A stretch of 64,000 bases of DNA, from positions 51,806,040 to 51,870,039 of the forward strand of contig CM071568.1 of assembly GCA_036426205.1 (NCBI GenBank), written 5' to 3'. The position numbers and the translations under genes are program-made. The DNA comes from Ascaphus truei. Lineage: Eukaryota; Chordata; Amphibia; Anura; Ascaphidae. Positions 21,546-33,537 of the stretch are shown one piece after another. How positions within the stretch are numbered: position 1 is the first letter of the stretch; every line of letters starts with the position of its first letter. Below the pieces are notes generated by a model. That model was not told where the DNA came from. It saw only the letters and a program-made list of their open reading frames with translations, and did not search any database.

Positions 21546-23031
21546 CCACCACCGGCGCCTGGGGAGGGTAAGGATGTATCTCACCGCTCCGTCGGCTCGG
21601 GATGGAATCCTCTCCTCCTTCCGCACTGTAAGTCACCACGGCCGTGGGACTCCGCCTCTCGGGTTGGTTCTGCACCGGCGACACGAGACTCCGCTCCGCC
21701 GCGACACAGGTAAGTGCCGGTTCTTTTCCAGCACCGCTGAAGTGGTCCGCCGGTAGGCGCATCACCACCGTCGTTAGGATCGCTTGTTCCTCTTTCAAGG
21801 AGCCGAACTCCGACTCGGGGAGTGGCACTGCCGCAGGGGACCGACGGTGAGGTTCCGGGTTCTCACCGCGGTTGTAGACCCCTTTCTCTTCAGGCTCCGT
21901 TCTGCTCGTTAGGAGCGATCCCCATTCTCCGGGATCAACTGGTTCGGTGCAGGCCGCACGCGGGGCTTCAGCCGTCAGCATGGCTGTATCCGCCCCCGCC
22001 TTGACTACCAGGGAGCATCCTGGCAATGAGTAGGGATATACCCCAATGTCCATCTCGCTCTTTGTTGTGCTGGTTACGGGAGACACTTTGCACAGTGGTC
22101 TCTCCTGTTCCACAGATAACGGGGCAGGTGATTCCTTATCTCCAGCTTCACTGGTGTGGTCCGCCGGCTGGGGCATCACCACAGCTGGGTGTTGGTCATG
22201 GGAGGCACTAAGTAACTTCTCCCTGAAGACAGCCTGAACTTCAGCCGTACTCATATTGATATAGAGTCCCGGCTCCTCCTCCTGGTGAACAGAAATGGCT
22301 GATGACTGCTCAAAACTCTCGCTCCCCCTGGTGGAATTTAACGGAGGGGCGGCACACTCTTTCACGTTATGGCCCCTAATTGGCTCTAAGTCCGTCACAG
22401 TCTCTGAGGGCGCGGCTACAGCTTTCGCGCCATACCTCCCCGCAGGGTGTGGTTTTCTCTTTGGCGCCAATCCCGGCCAACTTTCTGCAATTTTAGCATT
22501 TGCAGAATTTTCTGCAACTGGCCCACGCGGTCTCCCAGGGAAGCGGGAACCGCCATTTTGGGTCGCTCTGCTATCCATATTAGCAGCAGCTGTAACTTCG
22601 TGTTTCCCTATCTTCTCCACTAGCCACTTCCAGGAAAGGGGGTCACCCCGCATCCAAGAGCACCTCATCATGACCACAACAGGATGGTCAGGCATCGCTC
22701 CTCTCAGAAATTGATCACAACAGTACATATCCACTTCGGTGGCCGTGATACGATCCCTTCTCCGCATCTCCCACAAGACTGCACCAATCCGCAGGAGGAA
22801 CTCAGATAGCTCCTCTCCGTCTTTCTGACGAAGACTGTAGTACCGCCTCATCAATTGTTCCATGTCCTCTTTACCCGCACACACACCATGTGCGCTCTCT
22901 CTATTAGCCTCCGTCCGCCATTTTGGACTATCCGCACCGCGCGGATCCTCCATTCTTGCGGTCGCCATTTTCTCGCTGCTGTTACTGTACATGGGGCTCC
23001 GTTCTGCGGGGCAGCCACCACACCAGTACAA
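21535..23031 (-). CDS. Gag-like protein of a Ty3/gypsy-type element, 498 codons open
   Basis: Gag would form the particle shell. Residues 58-145 (MEQLMRRYYSLRQKDGEELS, then FLLRIGAVLWEMRRRDRIT and CDQFLRGAMPDHPVV) look like a capsid C-terminal domain, similar to gypsy and PNMA/ARC-type Gags. The preceding capsid part seems short or absent: residues 1-57 are a poorly conserved charged leader. The remaining 350 residues are proline- and acid-rich with no zinc knuckle. The start is uncertain; Met at residue 15 or 22 is equally possible. The frame has no stop, unlike most elements here, so the copy is young or was kept open. The product is inferred from motif resemblance only. Confidence 0.6.
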   Translation of the reverse strand: MYWCGGCPAERSPMYSNSSEKMATARMEDPRGADSPKWRTEANRESAHGVCAGKEDMEQLMRRYYSLRQKDGEELSEFLLRIGAVLWEMRRRDRITATEVDMYCCDQFLRGAMPDHPVVVMMRCSWMRGDPLSWKWLVEKIGKHEVTAAANMDSRATQNGGSRFPGRPRGPVAENSANAKIAESWPGLAPKRKPHPAGRYGAKAVAAPSETVTDLEPIRGHNVKECAAPPLNSTRGSESFEQSSAISVHQEEEPGLYINMSTAEVQAVFREKLLSASHDQHPAVVMPQPADHTSEAGDKESPAPLSVEQERPLCKVSPVTSTTKSEMDIGVYPYSLPGCSLVVKAGADTAMLTAEAPRAACTEPVDPGEWGSLLTSRTEPEEKGVYNRGENPEPHRRSPAAVPLPESEFGSLKEEQAILTTVVMRLPADHFSGAGKEPALTCVAAERSLVSPVQNQPERRSPTAVVTYSAEGGEDSIPSRRSGEIHPYPPQAPVVESL

Positions 23032-23711
23032 TAAAGATTAGCTTCAGATGCACCACCACATGTGTACCTGATCTAGGCTGGACTCATGTTGCACTACCTC
23101 AGGCTAGGCTCACTCTCTCAGTGTCTGCTGTGACTCCTTCCTCCCAGTCTGTGCTCCCTACGGTGAGTGTCTGGAATGGCTAGGTACTCTGGCTGGCTCT
23201 GCCATGCAGTACTTGGGGCGTCTACCTGTCTTGGTCAGCCTAGCGCAGACCCTCTCCAGGACTCCTGACCAAGTTAACAGGCTGTCCCTTCTGGCATCCT
23301 ACCAACTAGCACTGCCTCAAGGTGACTCGGTCAGCTATAGCCCGCTCCAGACCCCTCACTCCCTTCAGGCCCCTAGGTTGTCCCTGCGAACTGACAATAT
23401 CCCGTCAGCCCCCTGACCACCCCTAGGTCCGTCCCTACGCAGCACAAAGTGGCAGCAGACACTCTCCCTGTTTCCAAGTGACCTAGCTAAAAGCCTGTCC
23501 TGTTGACGGATCTGATCTCAGCAGCTCGCCTCCAAATGTACGGTGTTTCTGGCCCGGCCTGACCCACCCAATCTCACATTGGCCCCTGTGGTCTAACCGG
23601 ACCCCATTACAGTGTGGATATGTCATATGGTGCACCTGCTGGCTACAGGACTCCTGAGTCTCCCGCATGATGGTGTGTGGGGAGAACCCGTCAGACAGGC
23701 AGCTGAGGTAG
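23032..23711 (-). other. Leader between LTR-like segment and gag
   Basis: A CT-rich region without a convincing frame. No primer-binding site matching a tRNA end was recognised. Confidence 0.4.
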
Positions 23712-24375
23712 TGTGCTGAGTCTCACCTAGTTCCAGTGCAGCGCCTCCACCTCACCAGGGTCCCTGCGTCCGCATGGGGATGATCCTGACGAGGAACTCC
23801 TCGGTGGTGCAACCTCCTGTGTAATCATTGGACTCTCACACACAGGGGTTTCTCTGATCAGCTCCATCTTTATTGTCACGGTGGGCATAGCTGCCCTCCA
23901 CAATGGGGTGTATTTAGCCGACCATCTCGCCCGTGCTCCCCTTTGATAGGTATGTCACCTAGATGAGGGATTCACTATTCCCGCAGGAATCACTGCCCTG
24001 TGCCAGGTCCCTGGACACAGTCTCCCATGGAGTTTGTCTCTGTCTGCTTTGTGCTGCCAGACTCACAGCTCTGCATTCAGACTACTGCAACAGTGTTGCA
24101 GACCTCCATCTGCCTCTTACTGAACACAGCAGCACAGCAACAGGAACTCAACTAACTCTTAGACACAGTGCTGTGCCTTATGTAACTTCTGAGGCTGACA
24201 CACCTCTGACATCACTAACCATGGAGTCAGAGCATGTGACCAGTCCCATCCATACACAGGGCACCCCACCAGGGTGTGAGGGAAAACCTCCATGATTACT
24301 GCTGGCATGCCCACACTTACCAGGCCTTACTGTCAGCAGGAGAGATGACTGTAGCCATTTTACATGACCGCTACA
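23712..24375 (-). mobile_element. LTR-like segment of the minus-strand gypsy element
   Basis: On the minus strand it begins TGTAGCGGTCATG and ends near CAGCACACTA. GCGCCTCCACCT lies close to the end (23744), as in the LTRs at 39399 and 55946. An AATAAAG on the minus strand (about 23870) could be the polyadenylation signal. The ends are approximate. Confidence 0.45.
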
Positions 24376-24479
24376 TAAGGATAAATACTACATAACTCGT
24401 GGTTACACAAAGTTATAGTAATAGCTTGATTTAATATAATAACTTTATTTCATATATTGCTTTTCTCCCAATGGTACTT
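24376..24479. other. AT-rich spacer
   Basis: Nothing recognised. Confidence 0.4.
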
Positions 24480-24690
24480 CACAATTACAATAAAGCAGCA
24501 TTGTACATAGGATTTTTGCAGGCACCGTCTCTGCCCAAATTAGTTTACAATCTATGTTTTTGGTGAGATAAAGGGACTTGCCCAAGGTCACACAGAGCTG
24601 ACACCAAGATTTGATCCAGGCTCCCCTGATTCAAACTCAGCGACCTTCTTCAGAGTCAGTGCCTTTACTCAATGAGCAACTCCTTCACCT
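24480..24690 (+). mobile_element. MIR/CORE-type SINE (or L2 3' end) fragment
   Basis: GGGACTTGCCCAAGGTCACA, then GAGCTGACACC, GATTTGATCCAGGCTCCC and TCAGTGCCTTTACTCAATGAGCAA match, in order, the conserved 3' part of MIR/L2-type retroposons (CTTGCCCAAGGTCACACAG ... GATTTGAACCCAGG). Short and old. Confidence 0.6.
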
Positions 24691-25600
24691 CGTGTAGAAT
24701 ATTCCTTTATTTTTTTTAATTGAGTTTAATATATGGAATGTCGAGGCATTAACATATACAGTGTTTAATGTATGTAATGTAAATATGTCATAGAGAAGAT
24801 AACTGTTGAAAGACTATGTATATCTTTGTTAAATATTTGCACACTGCTTCTCCGTTTCTAAATATATTCTTTTCACTAATTTGAAAAATCATTTTTTTTC
24901 TTGATGACAATGGTAACAATACTATTTGTATGAGGCCCATTGTGATTATTTTACATTATTGCTGGCACCAGAACACTGATATATAAATTCATAGACTTTT
25001 TTCCACTACTAGAAACAGAAGGAATATGGAAGGAAAATAGAATAACTCTGTATACTTTAAGATTGCTTTCTCTTTCCACTTCACTACCACAGATATTTTT
25101 GGGAGGGACTGCACCCTTACATTTTATATTACTTTAATCACCATATCTATTGTTGTTAAGTTATGGGGTTATTTTCAAACCATGGTATGTATTATACATT
25201 TAATTGAATGAGCAAGGGTTACCTTGTTTGAGACTTAATGTATTGCTAATGTCTATACAGTAAGCACTAGAACAGAAATCCTTATAACTTACTAACTTTA
25301 ATGTTTAGTCTTAAATTATTGATTCAAACTATTGAACTTTAATAGAACTAACAATCATTAGCACAGCTATTTCGTGAAAATAACAACCAAAGAGCATTAG
25401 TGGCAGACCAGCAAAACATATGTAAACCATAAACAAACAAAAAAAAAACATACGTTAATCTCCTGATAGGGAGTGTTCTTTTAAGTGATACTGTATATCA
25501 TTAAGTGCACAAGAAAAAAAAATTGAAAGAAAGGTCAGATGTGAAAACTTTCATGTCTTTTCTTGGCAAAGTACCAGTCAAGCATGTCATAATATTCCTG
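24691..25600. other. AT-rich non-coding sequence
   Basis: No element ends or coding frames are recognised. The 75-codon frame at 25505 overlaps the next SINE fragment and is not supported. Confidence 0.4.
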
Positions 25601-25639
25601 AGTGATTTGCGGAATGTTGAGACAGATGAACAATGTTGT

Positions 25640-25835
25640 CAATGCTGTGAGACTGCATTTACATACCTCAAGGCTCAGAACTCTATACAAGGAACCATCC
25701 ACAAAGAACTAAGGTACACAGAGATAAACTGACTTCCCTAAGTTCTCAAAAAATTGGCACTGGGCTTTGAACTACCTTTTCCTGTTAGTATCATTAATTT
25801 GAGAGTTAATGCATTTATTCACTGAGCCACACTCT
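25640..25835 (+). mobile_element. Second MIR/CORE-like SINE fragment
   Basis: Contains AGAGATAAACTGACTTCCCTAAG, GGCACTGGGCTTTGAACTACC and CATTTATTCACTGAGCCACACTC, the same order as in the fragment at 24480 but more diverged. Confidence 0.45.
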
Positions 25836-25958
25836 TATCTCAGCAATGTCTCCATCTCTCCTTCCTACTTTCAATGGGGGCTGTTCAGAATGTCTCCATA
25901 ACTCTGTTTATTTAATGTAACCATGTATTTGTCATCATAAGTCTGTTCCCAGGACATA

Positions 25959-26513
25959 CAGTAGTGCCCCGCTTTTTGGCGTTCCGCTAGTACGGCGGTT
26001 TACAATAATGGATGATCAGTGTCATATCACATGTGTGATCTACATCATGTCTCTGGATGATGATCAGTGTCTTATCTCATTTGATATGCTAGGTGCCTGC
26101 AGCTGAACACGAGAGAGACACTTGCTGTGATACGTTACATTGCTTGGTGTTATGTCCTGACTCTCTTTACCTGCGCGGCTCTGCTGTAACTCGCCATCAT
26201 AAAATCACCATGACACAAACAGCGGCTCGGGATGTCACGCTGAGCACTAGGCAACCTTCAGCAGCGGTAGCACCACAAATATCTTCCGCCAGGAAACATC
26301 CAGGACTAGTTATACACCGGAGCTATAGCTTAGGCAAACGGAACACGAAAACCAACTTCCAATGAGTGCTAGCGCACAAAGGCTTTCACCGTAAGCCACA
26401 GAGTGCGAATCCTTCGCTTCTGAGTAGAGATGAAGCACGAGTATGGGAGTCAAAAGGCTATGTTCCGGTTTTCGGTGATTTCCGCTTTTCGGCGGGGGTC
26501 TGGAGCCCCACTG
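25959..26513. mobile_element. Tigger/pogo-like non-autonomous DNA transposon
   Basis: The left end CAGTAGTGCCCCGC follows TA at 25957-25958 and the right end GGGGCTCCACTG-type sequence precedes TA at 26514-26515. Tigger-family ends have the form CAG...CCCCGC or CAG...CCTCG with TA duplication. The left and right termini match only in part. No transposase frame is seen. Confidence 0.45.
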
Positions 26514-26594
26514 TACTTGAAAACGAGCGGTAACTCTCAATGTTTTACTTCCTAGTAAAACATTTAGAGAAATTAGTAATTAAGATGAACCCTG

Positions 26595-27353
26595 TGTAAC
26601 GCTTGCGCTCACCACGAACAGGGCGGGACCCCGGTACTGAGGTGGGAAAGTACAAGACTGCGCACCACAGCAGCGGAGACACGCCTGTAGAGTGGATAGT
26701 CAGCATAGCCGGGTCTGGGTAGGAGAGATCTGGTTAGTTGTGATACTTGCCGAAGTCCAGGGGCAGAGCCAGAGGGATGATTTATGTCCGTTGAGCCGTG
26801 ATCAGGGGTTGGAGCCGGGAGAGTGGTAGTATATCCGATAGCCGTGGTCAGGGATGGAGAGGTGCGGGTAGTCGGATGCAAGCCGGGGTCGTTATCCAGA
26901 GAGGCTCCTAAAGTCAAGCCGGGTCGGTACACAAGGGAAGCAGCAGAGAAACACAGGAACAAGGTACAAGGCACAGCAATCACAGGAACACGAGGCTACA
27001 CAGAATTATGTTTAGCAATGAGAGAATGAGCAGGCAGGGTTTAAATAGGAAACAAGAACCAGTAGCAAGGGGGGCGGAGCGGAGGCGCGGCCTCTGCGGA
27101 GACCAGGATAGGCTGCCGGAGACAAGGAGGCAATACTGGCACGTGACACGCAGCTGGGGAGCGGTGCACGCTGTCACATGCGCGTGCTGCGCGTGAGAGT
27201 TGCGCGCCGCGACCGGGGGAGGTGGAGCCAAGCTCCGTGGTACAGCATGAAGAGCTGCGGGTGCGCACGCGCTATGTAACCAGAACGGGGAGGCGCACTG
27301 CAGCAGGTAAGGAGGGAACACGCCACGGGGGACGTGTTCCCCGATTCCTTACA
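26595..27353 (-). mobile_element. Solo LTR with perfect 5-bp target duplication
   Basis: The 759-base segment runs TGTAACG...CCTTACA and is flanked on both sides by CCCTG (26590-26594 and 27354-27358). On the minus strand a TATTTAAA promoter-like box lies near 27050, so the LTR is probably in minus orientation. A solo LTR arises by recombination between the two LTRs of a full element. It is a gypsy-type LTR by length and target size. Confidence 0.85.
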
Positions 27354-28079
27354 CCCTGGCACTGCCACAGGATGTAGACTGCACTTTGAAGGAACCTTTT
27401 CTTTTTTTTTTTTTTTTAGGAAAAGCCTGAAAGCAATGTAAATGATTTGAAAACAAAAACTCAAAAATGATCAAGCAAGACGCATTGCTGCTTTTACTTT
27501 ATCCTCTTTGTTGCCAGTGGGGTCTAAAAGTCGTCAACCAAGCGACATTGCTACTTTAACCTCTTTGCTGCCATTGAGACCTGAAACACATTGGAAAATG
27601 ATGTGATCGCTTAAGGTGTTTCCTGACTCACATTGTTAAATTTAATGTCTTTTGGATTCCCTTAAAAAAGTGCTGTTTTCTACATCACCACATCCCGGTG
27701 TATTTAATATAAGCAATATTGAAGAGATATGTTAGGTGTGTATTAGGGAGTGGGGGGGGGGAGGGGAGAGGAAGACAGTAACAAATGTGATATATCTTGA
27801 GCCTCATGGAAGCAGACTACACATTCAGGTGGTGGCTCAATTCAAACCCTCTCCTTAGAATTGTAAACACCAGGGTTTCATCCGTCACTCTGACAGTCAT
27901 TTAGCGTTTATATTTTTTAACAGCAAAATCATATTTGATTGTTAAACGCTTAGTTGCTGTTAACTGATTTGTTTGACCATTTCCCTGATAGTTATCTAAC
28001 ACTGTTGTGCGTATGTATGGGCCTTTTTTTTTTTTTACTAATAAAAAAAAAAAGTACATTTCAATCTGTCAAAATGTCC

Positions 28080-28320
28080 TAGCCCGGCGTTTCTAAGGGT
28101 TTACAAAGAAGCAAAGGCATTTCTTAGGGCAAATGCTGCCAGACACCCGGCATTTATCTTATCTCAGTTGATGACTTTCCTTTTATCCTGAATTGATTTG
28201 ACAATGACTCTATGATTTCCTGTACAAATTATCCTTTGAAAGTGGCAGTGGCGCTTGGCAGCGATCTTCATTTAATTACTGAGTGGATTATTAGCATACA
28301 GCTTTTTTTTTTTTCCCCCA
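28080..28320. promoter_or_regulatory. Candidate conserved non-coding element A
   Basis: Complex, non-repetitive sequence with homeodomain-type words (TTAATTACTGAG, GGATTATTAGC) and few CpGs. The look resembles vertebrate developmental enhancers. Conservation cannot be tested here. Confidence 0.25.
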
Positions 28321-28639
28321 CTCATTTCTTTATATCTCCTAGATTGCGCTGACATTTCCCTTTCATTGTGTACTTTAACTTACTAAAAATTATGCAGATT
28401 GGAGATGAGAAGAACCCAGTCTGCTCCTGCCCCCACCTTCCATCTCTTCACCTAACGATCCCCCTCGACCCATACTCATTTAGTTCATCTGTACTGAACA
28501 TCTTGATGGAGAGTAAATTACAGATTTAGAATCAATAGTGTGTCTGAGAAGGGCAATTGTGAATTTTTTTTTTATTTTTTATCTTGGCTGCAAAAATAAA
28601 TAATTGCTCATGTTTTGGGTGTGCTGATGCTAATAGGTG

Positions 28640-28930
28640 ATATCTTACATTTTTATCTCATGCTATGTTTAACCCATGCTTTGCTGCCGGGCCTGTAATT
28701 CATTGCACTACAATTTGACATCCAGCAATAAAACAGTCAAATAAAACATGATTCGGCGATGCTCCTCTTTTATTCTAATTAATTATGCTACCTTTATCCT
28801 GGGATATAATATACCATTATGTTAATAGAATGAGCATTATTCCCTCCCAGATCATTCTGATATGCTATGTTGAGAGCTGAACCCCCTTGTCACATGTTAA
28901 TTGTTATGTATTGTCTGCCTGTGAAGGAGA
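28640..28930. promoter_or_regulatory. Candidate conserved non-coding element B
   Basis: Contains CTAATTAATTATGC, TGTAATTCATTG and GTTAATTG in otherwise complex sequence next to candidate A. The same caveats apply. Confidence 0.22.
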
Positions 28931-30889
28931 ATTGTGTAAGAAAGAAAATCAGAAAGGTTCTATATTCTCAGACGAGACCCTTGCATTGTGATTGGCAGAT
29001 GATTGCAGATATGCCAGATCTTCTACTTCCACATTGTGAGCTTTGATAGATACCACCAAGTTCTCATTTTTCGTGGATTAACTTGAATTCCACAAATCGC
29101 TCATTAGTGCAAACATTACATTTTTTTAAGTCATGATACCATTCCCCTATGTTTCCTTTTTTTTCACATGCATGTTTTTAAGTCATAACTAAGTAACTAA
29201 TTTGGCAAAGAATTTAAATATAGTACACAGATATGTTTAGAAATAATTCTGTTTCCATCCATGTTGACTGTCTTTTATATTTATAAAAGGAGAGGTTTCC
29301 TTCTTTGCTGTTTGTCTTTTTCATTATTTATTCTCATGCTATTATCTGACCAGACACATCATAGAATCGAATTAAAGAGCATAACGCTTTGGGTGAGAAT
29401 GTTTAAACCACTACAATTTTGAATTCTTCTATTTCAAGGCAATTTATTTATATCCTATGGAATATATCAAATACATTTTTAAAATGTCCAATATATTTAA
29501 GATCTTTCCTTCAGAGGATCCAATACATTTTCAAGCTTGTAAACATGTTGTGTAAGTTATGTATTAAATCCATGTTGTCTGGTTATGATAGAAGATTGTT
29601 TACATAATGTGATACACAGTACTGTGTTCATTCACTACATTTATTAATCCAGTTAATTATAATTTAGCCTTTTTTTTTTAACTAATTATTGAAATTATAT
29701 ATATTTGGAAAATAAAAATTCAAATAAACTGTGACTGTACATATTACATATGATTTTTCAATTTAGTACTTTAAAACTGGCAAAAAATGATTCTTAAATT
29801 TGTCAAGCTTCTGTCTAAACTAACATAAAATATGTGTTTGTTTTTATCGGTTTATTGATTTTATGTTTTGAACTAATAGTTTAGTTTGTACATTATGATT
29901 GTAAATAGATCTGTTTGCTCCCTGTACCAAGGGTAAAGTAGCTGTAAACTTGAAAATGGAACAGAAATTGAACTGACTTGCGAGCTAAGTAACATAAAAT
30001 GGTTCAATTTCAATTGATCAATGCAAAAATCTGAAACAAAGGAAAATGCTGTTCATATTATGTCACAGAACAAAGAAGAGCTGCTCCAGGCTGTGGCTGC
30101 TTTGACATTCAGCTAATTAATGTAACGCTCCTTTTAATCTATAACATAATAATAATTCTAAAAATGTTACGTACCAGGCTGTTTTTAATGCAGTGCAAGT
30201 TTGCATCCTACTTAGAATTAAAATAATTGCAATATATGCATAAAAAAGGCTGCACACCTCCCATTTGTCTTTTATCCTTTGCTCATAAGACAACAATCCT
30301 TTTTTTAAATATTTGAACGTATGCTGCAATCTATTATACCTGTATGCATGCAGTCACTCATGTTGAGCATAAAATAACTTCACGTAGAGTAATGTCTTGC
30401 ATAGAACTTTAAAGACACCGGTCATTGCTTCTTAGGGTTTATTCATCAAGCCTGGAAGTTGCGATCGGCCAAAAATTCCACTTCAAGTCAATTAATACAA
30501 TTATTATAGAAATCTCTTAGAATTCACAATCCAATGTTTCTGTCCAAGGCACAAGGGAATTAAGTGACACAGGTCACAAAGAGCTGACGCAGACAGTCTT
30601 TGAGAACAATTGTGGCTTTACTTATATGAGAAAATATTGAACGAAATACATTTTTGTTGGTTCTCATTAAATCTATTAAAATAAATAAATAAAAAATGAT
30701 ATATATATATTATTTAGTGGCCTCCCACTTTGCTTCTCCTCGGAACAACAAAGACAAACACGCAAAAAATATTCTGACTCTACATATATATCAATAGAAA
30801 AAAAATATATACTGTATATATATATTTATTATGTGCGTATAAAACTGCTATATTCTAACGTGGTTAGATTCCGGAAGACCACATCATAC

Positions 30890-30923
30890 ATGTGTGTGTG
30901 TGTGTGTGTGGGTGTGTGGTGTG

Positions 30924-30982
<59 letters not shown>

Positions 30983-31047
30983 TGTGGGTGTTGTATATAT
31001 ATAGATATATATCTATTATATATACATATATATATATATCCCATATG

Positions 31048-31093
<46 letters not shown>
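30890..31093. repeat. (TG)n then (TA)n compound microsatellite
   Basis: A TG tract runs about 95 bases (30890-30985). It is followed by TATATA/TATC tracts to 31093. Open frames encoding VCVCVC or YIYIYI here are artefacts. Confidence 0.92.
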
Positions 31094-31094
31094 A

Positions 31095-31244
31095 ATCGCA
31101 AATCAGACATTTTTTTTAAAGAAGAGGACAAAGAAGGATATATACATATATATCCTTCTTTGTCCTCTTCTAAAAAAAATGTCTATATATATATATATAT
31201 ATCCTTCTTTGTCCTCTTCTAAAAAAATATGTCTGATTTGCGAT
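31095..31244. repeat. Foldback with three copies of one 35-50-bp unit
   Basis: The left arm at 31095-31144 (ATCGCAAATCAGACAT ... GAAGAGGACAAAGAAGGATA) is inverted at 31196-31244. A shorter inverted copy lies between at 31151-31184. Arms are almost identical and are separated by TA runs. Confidence 0.8.
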
Positions 31245-33180
31245 TTGATAAGAGACTGCGTACTGAAATGGTTTTAACTGAGTGTGGAATGCAACATGGC
31301 TAATAATTTAATCATGCAGGATTTAGTACCTTTGAGATCATTATGTCAGTAATTTACTGGAAATACAGTCGTGTAACTCTTTCTGTGCTGGAGGTGGCTG
31401 CAGTAGTTTACTGATTGATACATTTTCAGACTCTTCATTGCCGCAACGATTATTTAATGTGAATGAATCTTGACTTCTAATGAGAAATTTAGTAGATTTT
31501 GTATGGTTGAGAAAAAATATAATAGAAGCAACTTAAATATGCCCATTACACTGGCACTATGTCTGTGTGTACTTTATCATGATATGTTAATAAGGATGGG
31601 GAAAAAATGTTCTAAATAATGATATTTATGTTTTCTCACATATACAAAGATATCTAGTCATGCCCAATTAGTTGTTTATTAATTTGAGTCTCCCGTCATC
31701 TTATCTAACCATATTTCTAGTTTACAGTTTGTAAATGTAGTAAAAACAATAATATAAAATATGATTCAGTGATGAATCAGAAAAAGAGTCTTTGCCATGT
31801 AGTCTATATAAATGACAGAATATGGTTGATAACTGGTTTTATAATCTAAGAAATTAAAATAAAAGTAATGGGGTAGGAATATTGATTGACATGCACATTT
31901 CAGAACAAAAAAAGTGACATTAGATTCTAGATTATTTGTAATCTGGTCAATCAAATGAAAAAAAAAACATGTGACAATATCTTACAAACTGTTGTTAAAC
32001 TGAAAGGAAAGAAAGCATTTGATGAGTTTATGAGTGCTGAGAATGGGTTTCTAGGAACATCTGGCAATTAATGTAATCTTTGGGGTATATCAGACGTTGA
32101 CAGGTAGGGTCGTTGGTAAATTTGCACCATTGTGCATGAAAAATCAGGCTAATTATTGCAATTCTTTATTATATGTAATTGTATAAATGGGTGGAATCCT
32201 AAATTCAAGAGAATTTGGCTTAAATATTTAGCCATGGCAATTTGATAATGTAAGTGAAAGAGTACTGATTTTCATGATTTTCATAGGTCTACATTTCAGT
32301 TTTCCTTTCTCTATTTTCTCTTCTCTTTCAGTCTGGTACTATTTACATAACTCTGACTGTTCTTCAGAATGAATTACATTGTAAATATCAGTAGCTCCCC
32401 AGATTTATGTCTCGCCGCACATTAAACTGTGAGTACATTTTTATTCTCCACCCTAACTCTTTAAAAAGTACCAGAACCGCAGACAGGACTCCAAAGGCCA
32501 ATCACTGTAGCATTCAATTGGGCCCCAGCAGCAAGAGAACAGGTAGCCTGCCCCCAGTGTTCTTAAGAGATGGTGGGAGAAGTTTCTGCTGGATTTGTCA
32601 AGCGAGGGGGGATATCTGAGGCCCATTTCAGGTGCTGACGAGCTCGTTCCTTCAGCAGGGAGTGCAGTCAGTTGGAGCAATTTGGGCCTCAGGTCAACTG
32701 CCATTTAATAACATAGTTGCTAACCCTCATTGAATGTCCAGGAGGCTTCTGATGTTGAGAGCTGCAACACAGATCGAGATGGGCGAACACATCAAAATTC
32801 GAACTGCAAATTCTTCTCAGGTTTTTGAACAAAATTTGATTTGCAGATGGATGTTCGTAGCCAGTTTGGGCGAATGCTCATGAAACTGCCATTATTTTCC
32901 CTTCGCATAAATGTTATAACAGCCGCCTGCAAATGTGTAAGACATTTGATTCATCAAGAAGCTCCAGACCCCAGTTTCAGAATATGCTAATAGGAGTCAT
33001 TACAATATACTTTGCATATCCTATTAGCATATCTCCCATGTATCTAATTTGTCATCTTTTCTGAATACAGGTGTCTTTCAACATGTTGTTTGAAGGCCGG
33101 TTTCATAGCACTTGAGACTATACCTAAAATGAACGTGCCATGAACCCTGAGGAAGCAACAGAGGAAAGCTGTGAGCAGAG
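31245..33180. other. Non-coding sequence, nothing recognised
   Basis: AT-rich. No transposon termini, RNA genes or supported frames are seen. Confidence 0.4.
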
Positions 33181-33183
33181 TTA

Positions 33184-33537
33184 GGCCTGGGACATAGTAC
33201 GGTGAGCCGTGCTGAGCAGATGCACTTACCCCCTGCATCTGTCATCAGCACGGCATTAGCAGCCGTTCCCGCACGCTTCCGCATGCATGTGGAGGCTCAG
33301 ATATTTTGGAGAGGGAAGCGGAGGAGGAGCGGTCACGTGACCGCTCACATCCAATGGGAGCAAGGGACTAGCCCCACCTCCCGCCATGCCTCTGCTCCGC
33401 CTCCCGACACGCCTCCGCCCCGCCCCCAAAGCGCGCTCACTGCCTCGCCTGCCAGGACACAAAAAAGCTCCAGTTTGAGCAGGTGAGGCAGAGCAGGAGC
33501 GCGGATCAGCGCGGCCCCAGGCACCATTACCGAGGCC
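33184..33537. mobile_element. Harbinger-like MITE, GC-rich
   Basis: The element begins GGCCTGGG and ends in the inverse of GGCCTCGG. TTA flanks both sides (33181-33183, 33538-33540), the 3-bp duplication expected for PIF/Harbinger. The interior is GC-rich, with GTCACGTGACCG and no coding support. Confidence 0.5.

Larger units (their letters stand above)
21074..24375 (-). mobile_element. Ty3/gypsy-like LTR retroelement fragment, minus strand
   Basis: The order on the minus strand is LTR-like segment (24375-23712), leader (about 680 bases), gag (23031-21535) and then the duplicated gag piece. No pol is present. The element stops at an A-run near 21060. Confidence 0.6.
27360..30830. other. AT-rich, apparently single-copy non-coding DNA
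   Basis: This is the longest stretch in the window without clear transposon signatures. It contains poly-T runs (27404, 28025, 28300) and two segments whose composition suggests conserved regulatory DNA (28080-28320, 28640-28930). No exon is recognised; the frame at 29419-29607 is not supported. Confidence 0.5.

Noticed and set aside
30829..31277. Frames encoding CVCVCV, THTHTH or YIYIYI
   Set aside because: They translate (TG)n and (TA)n microsatellites.
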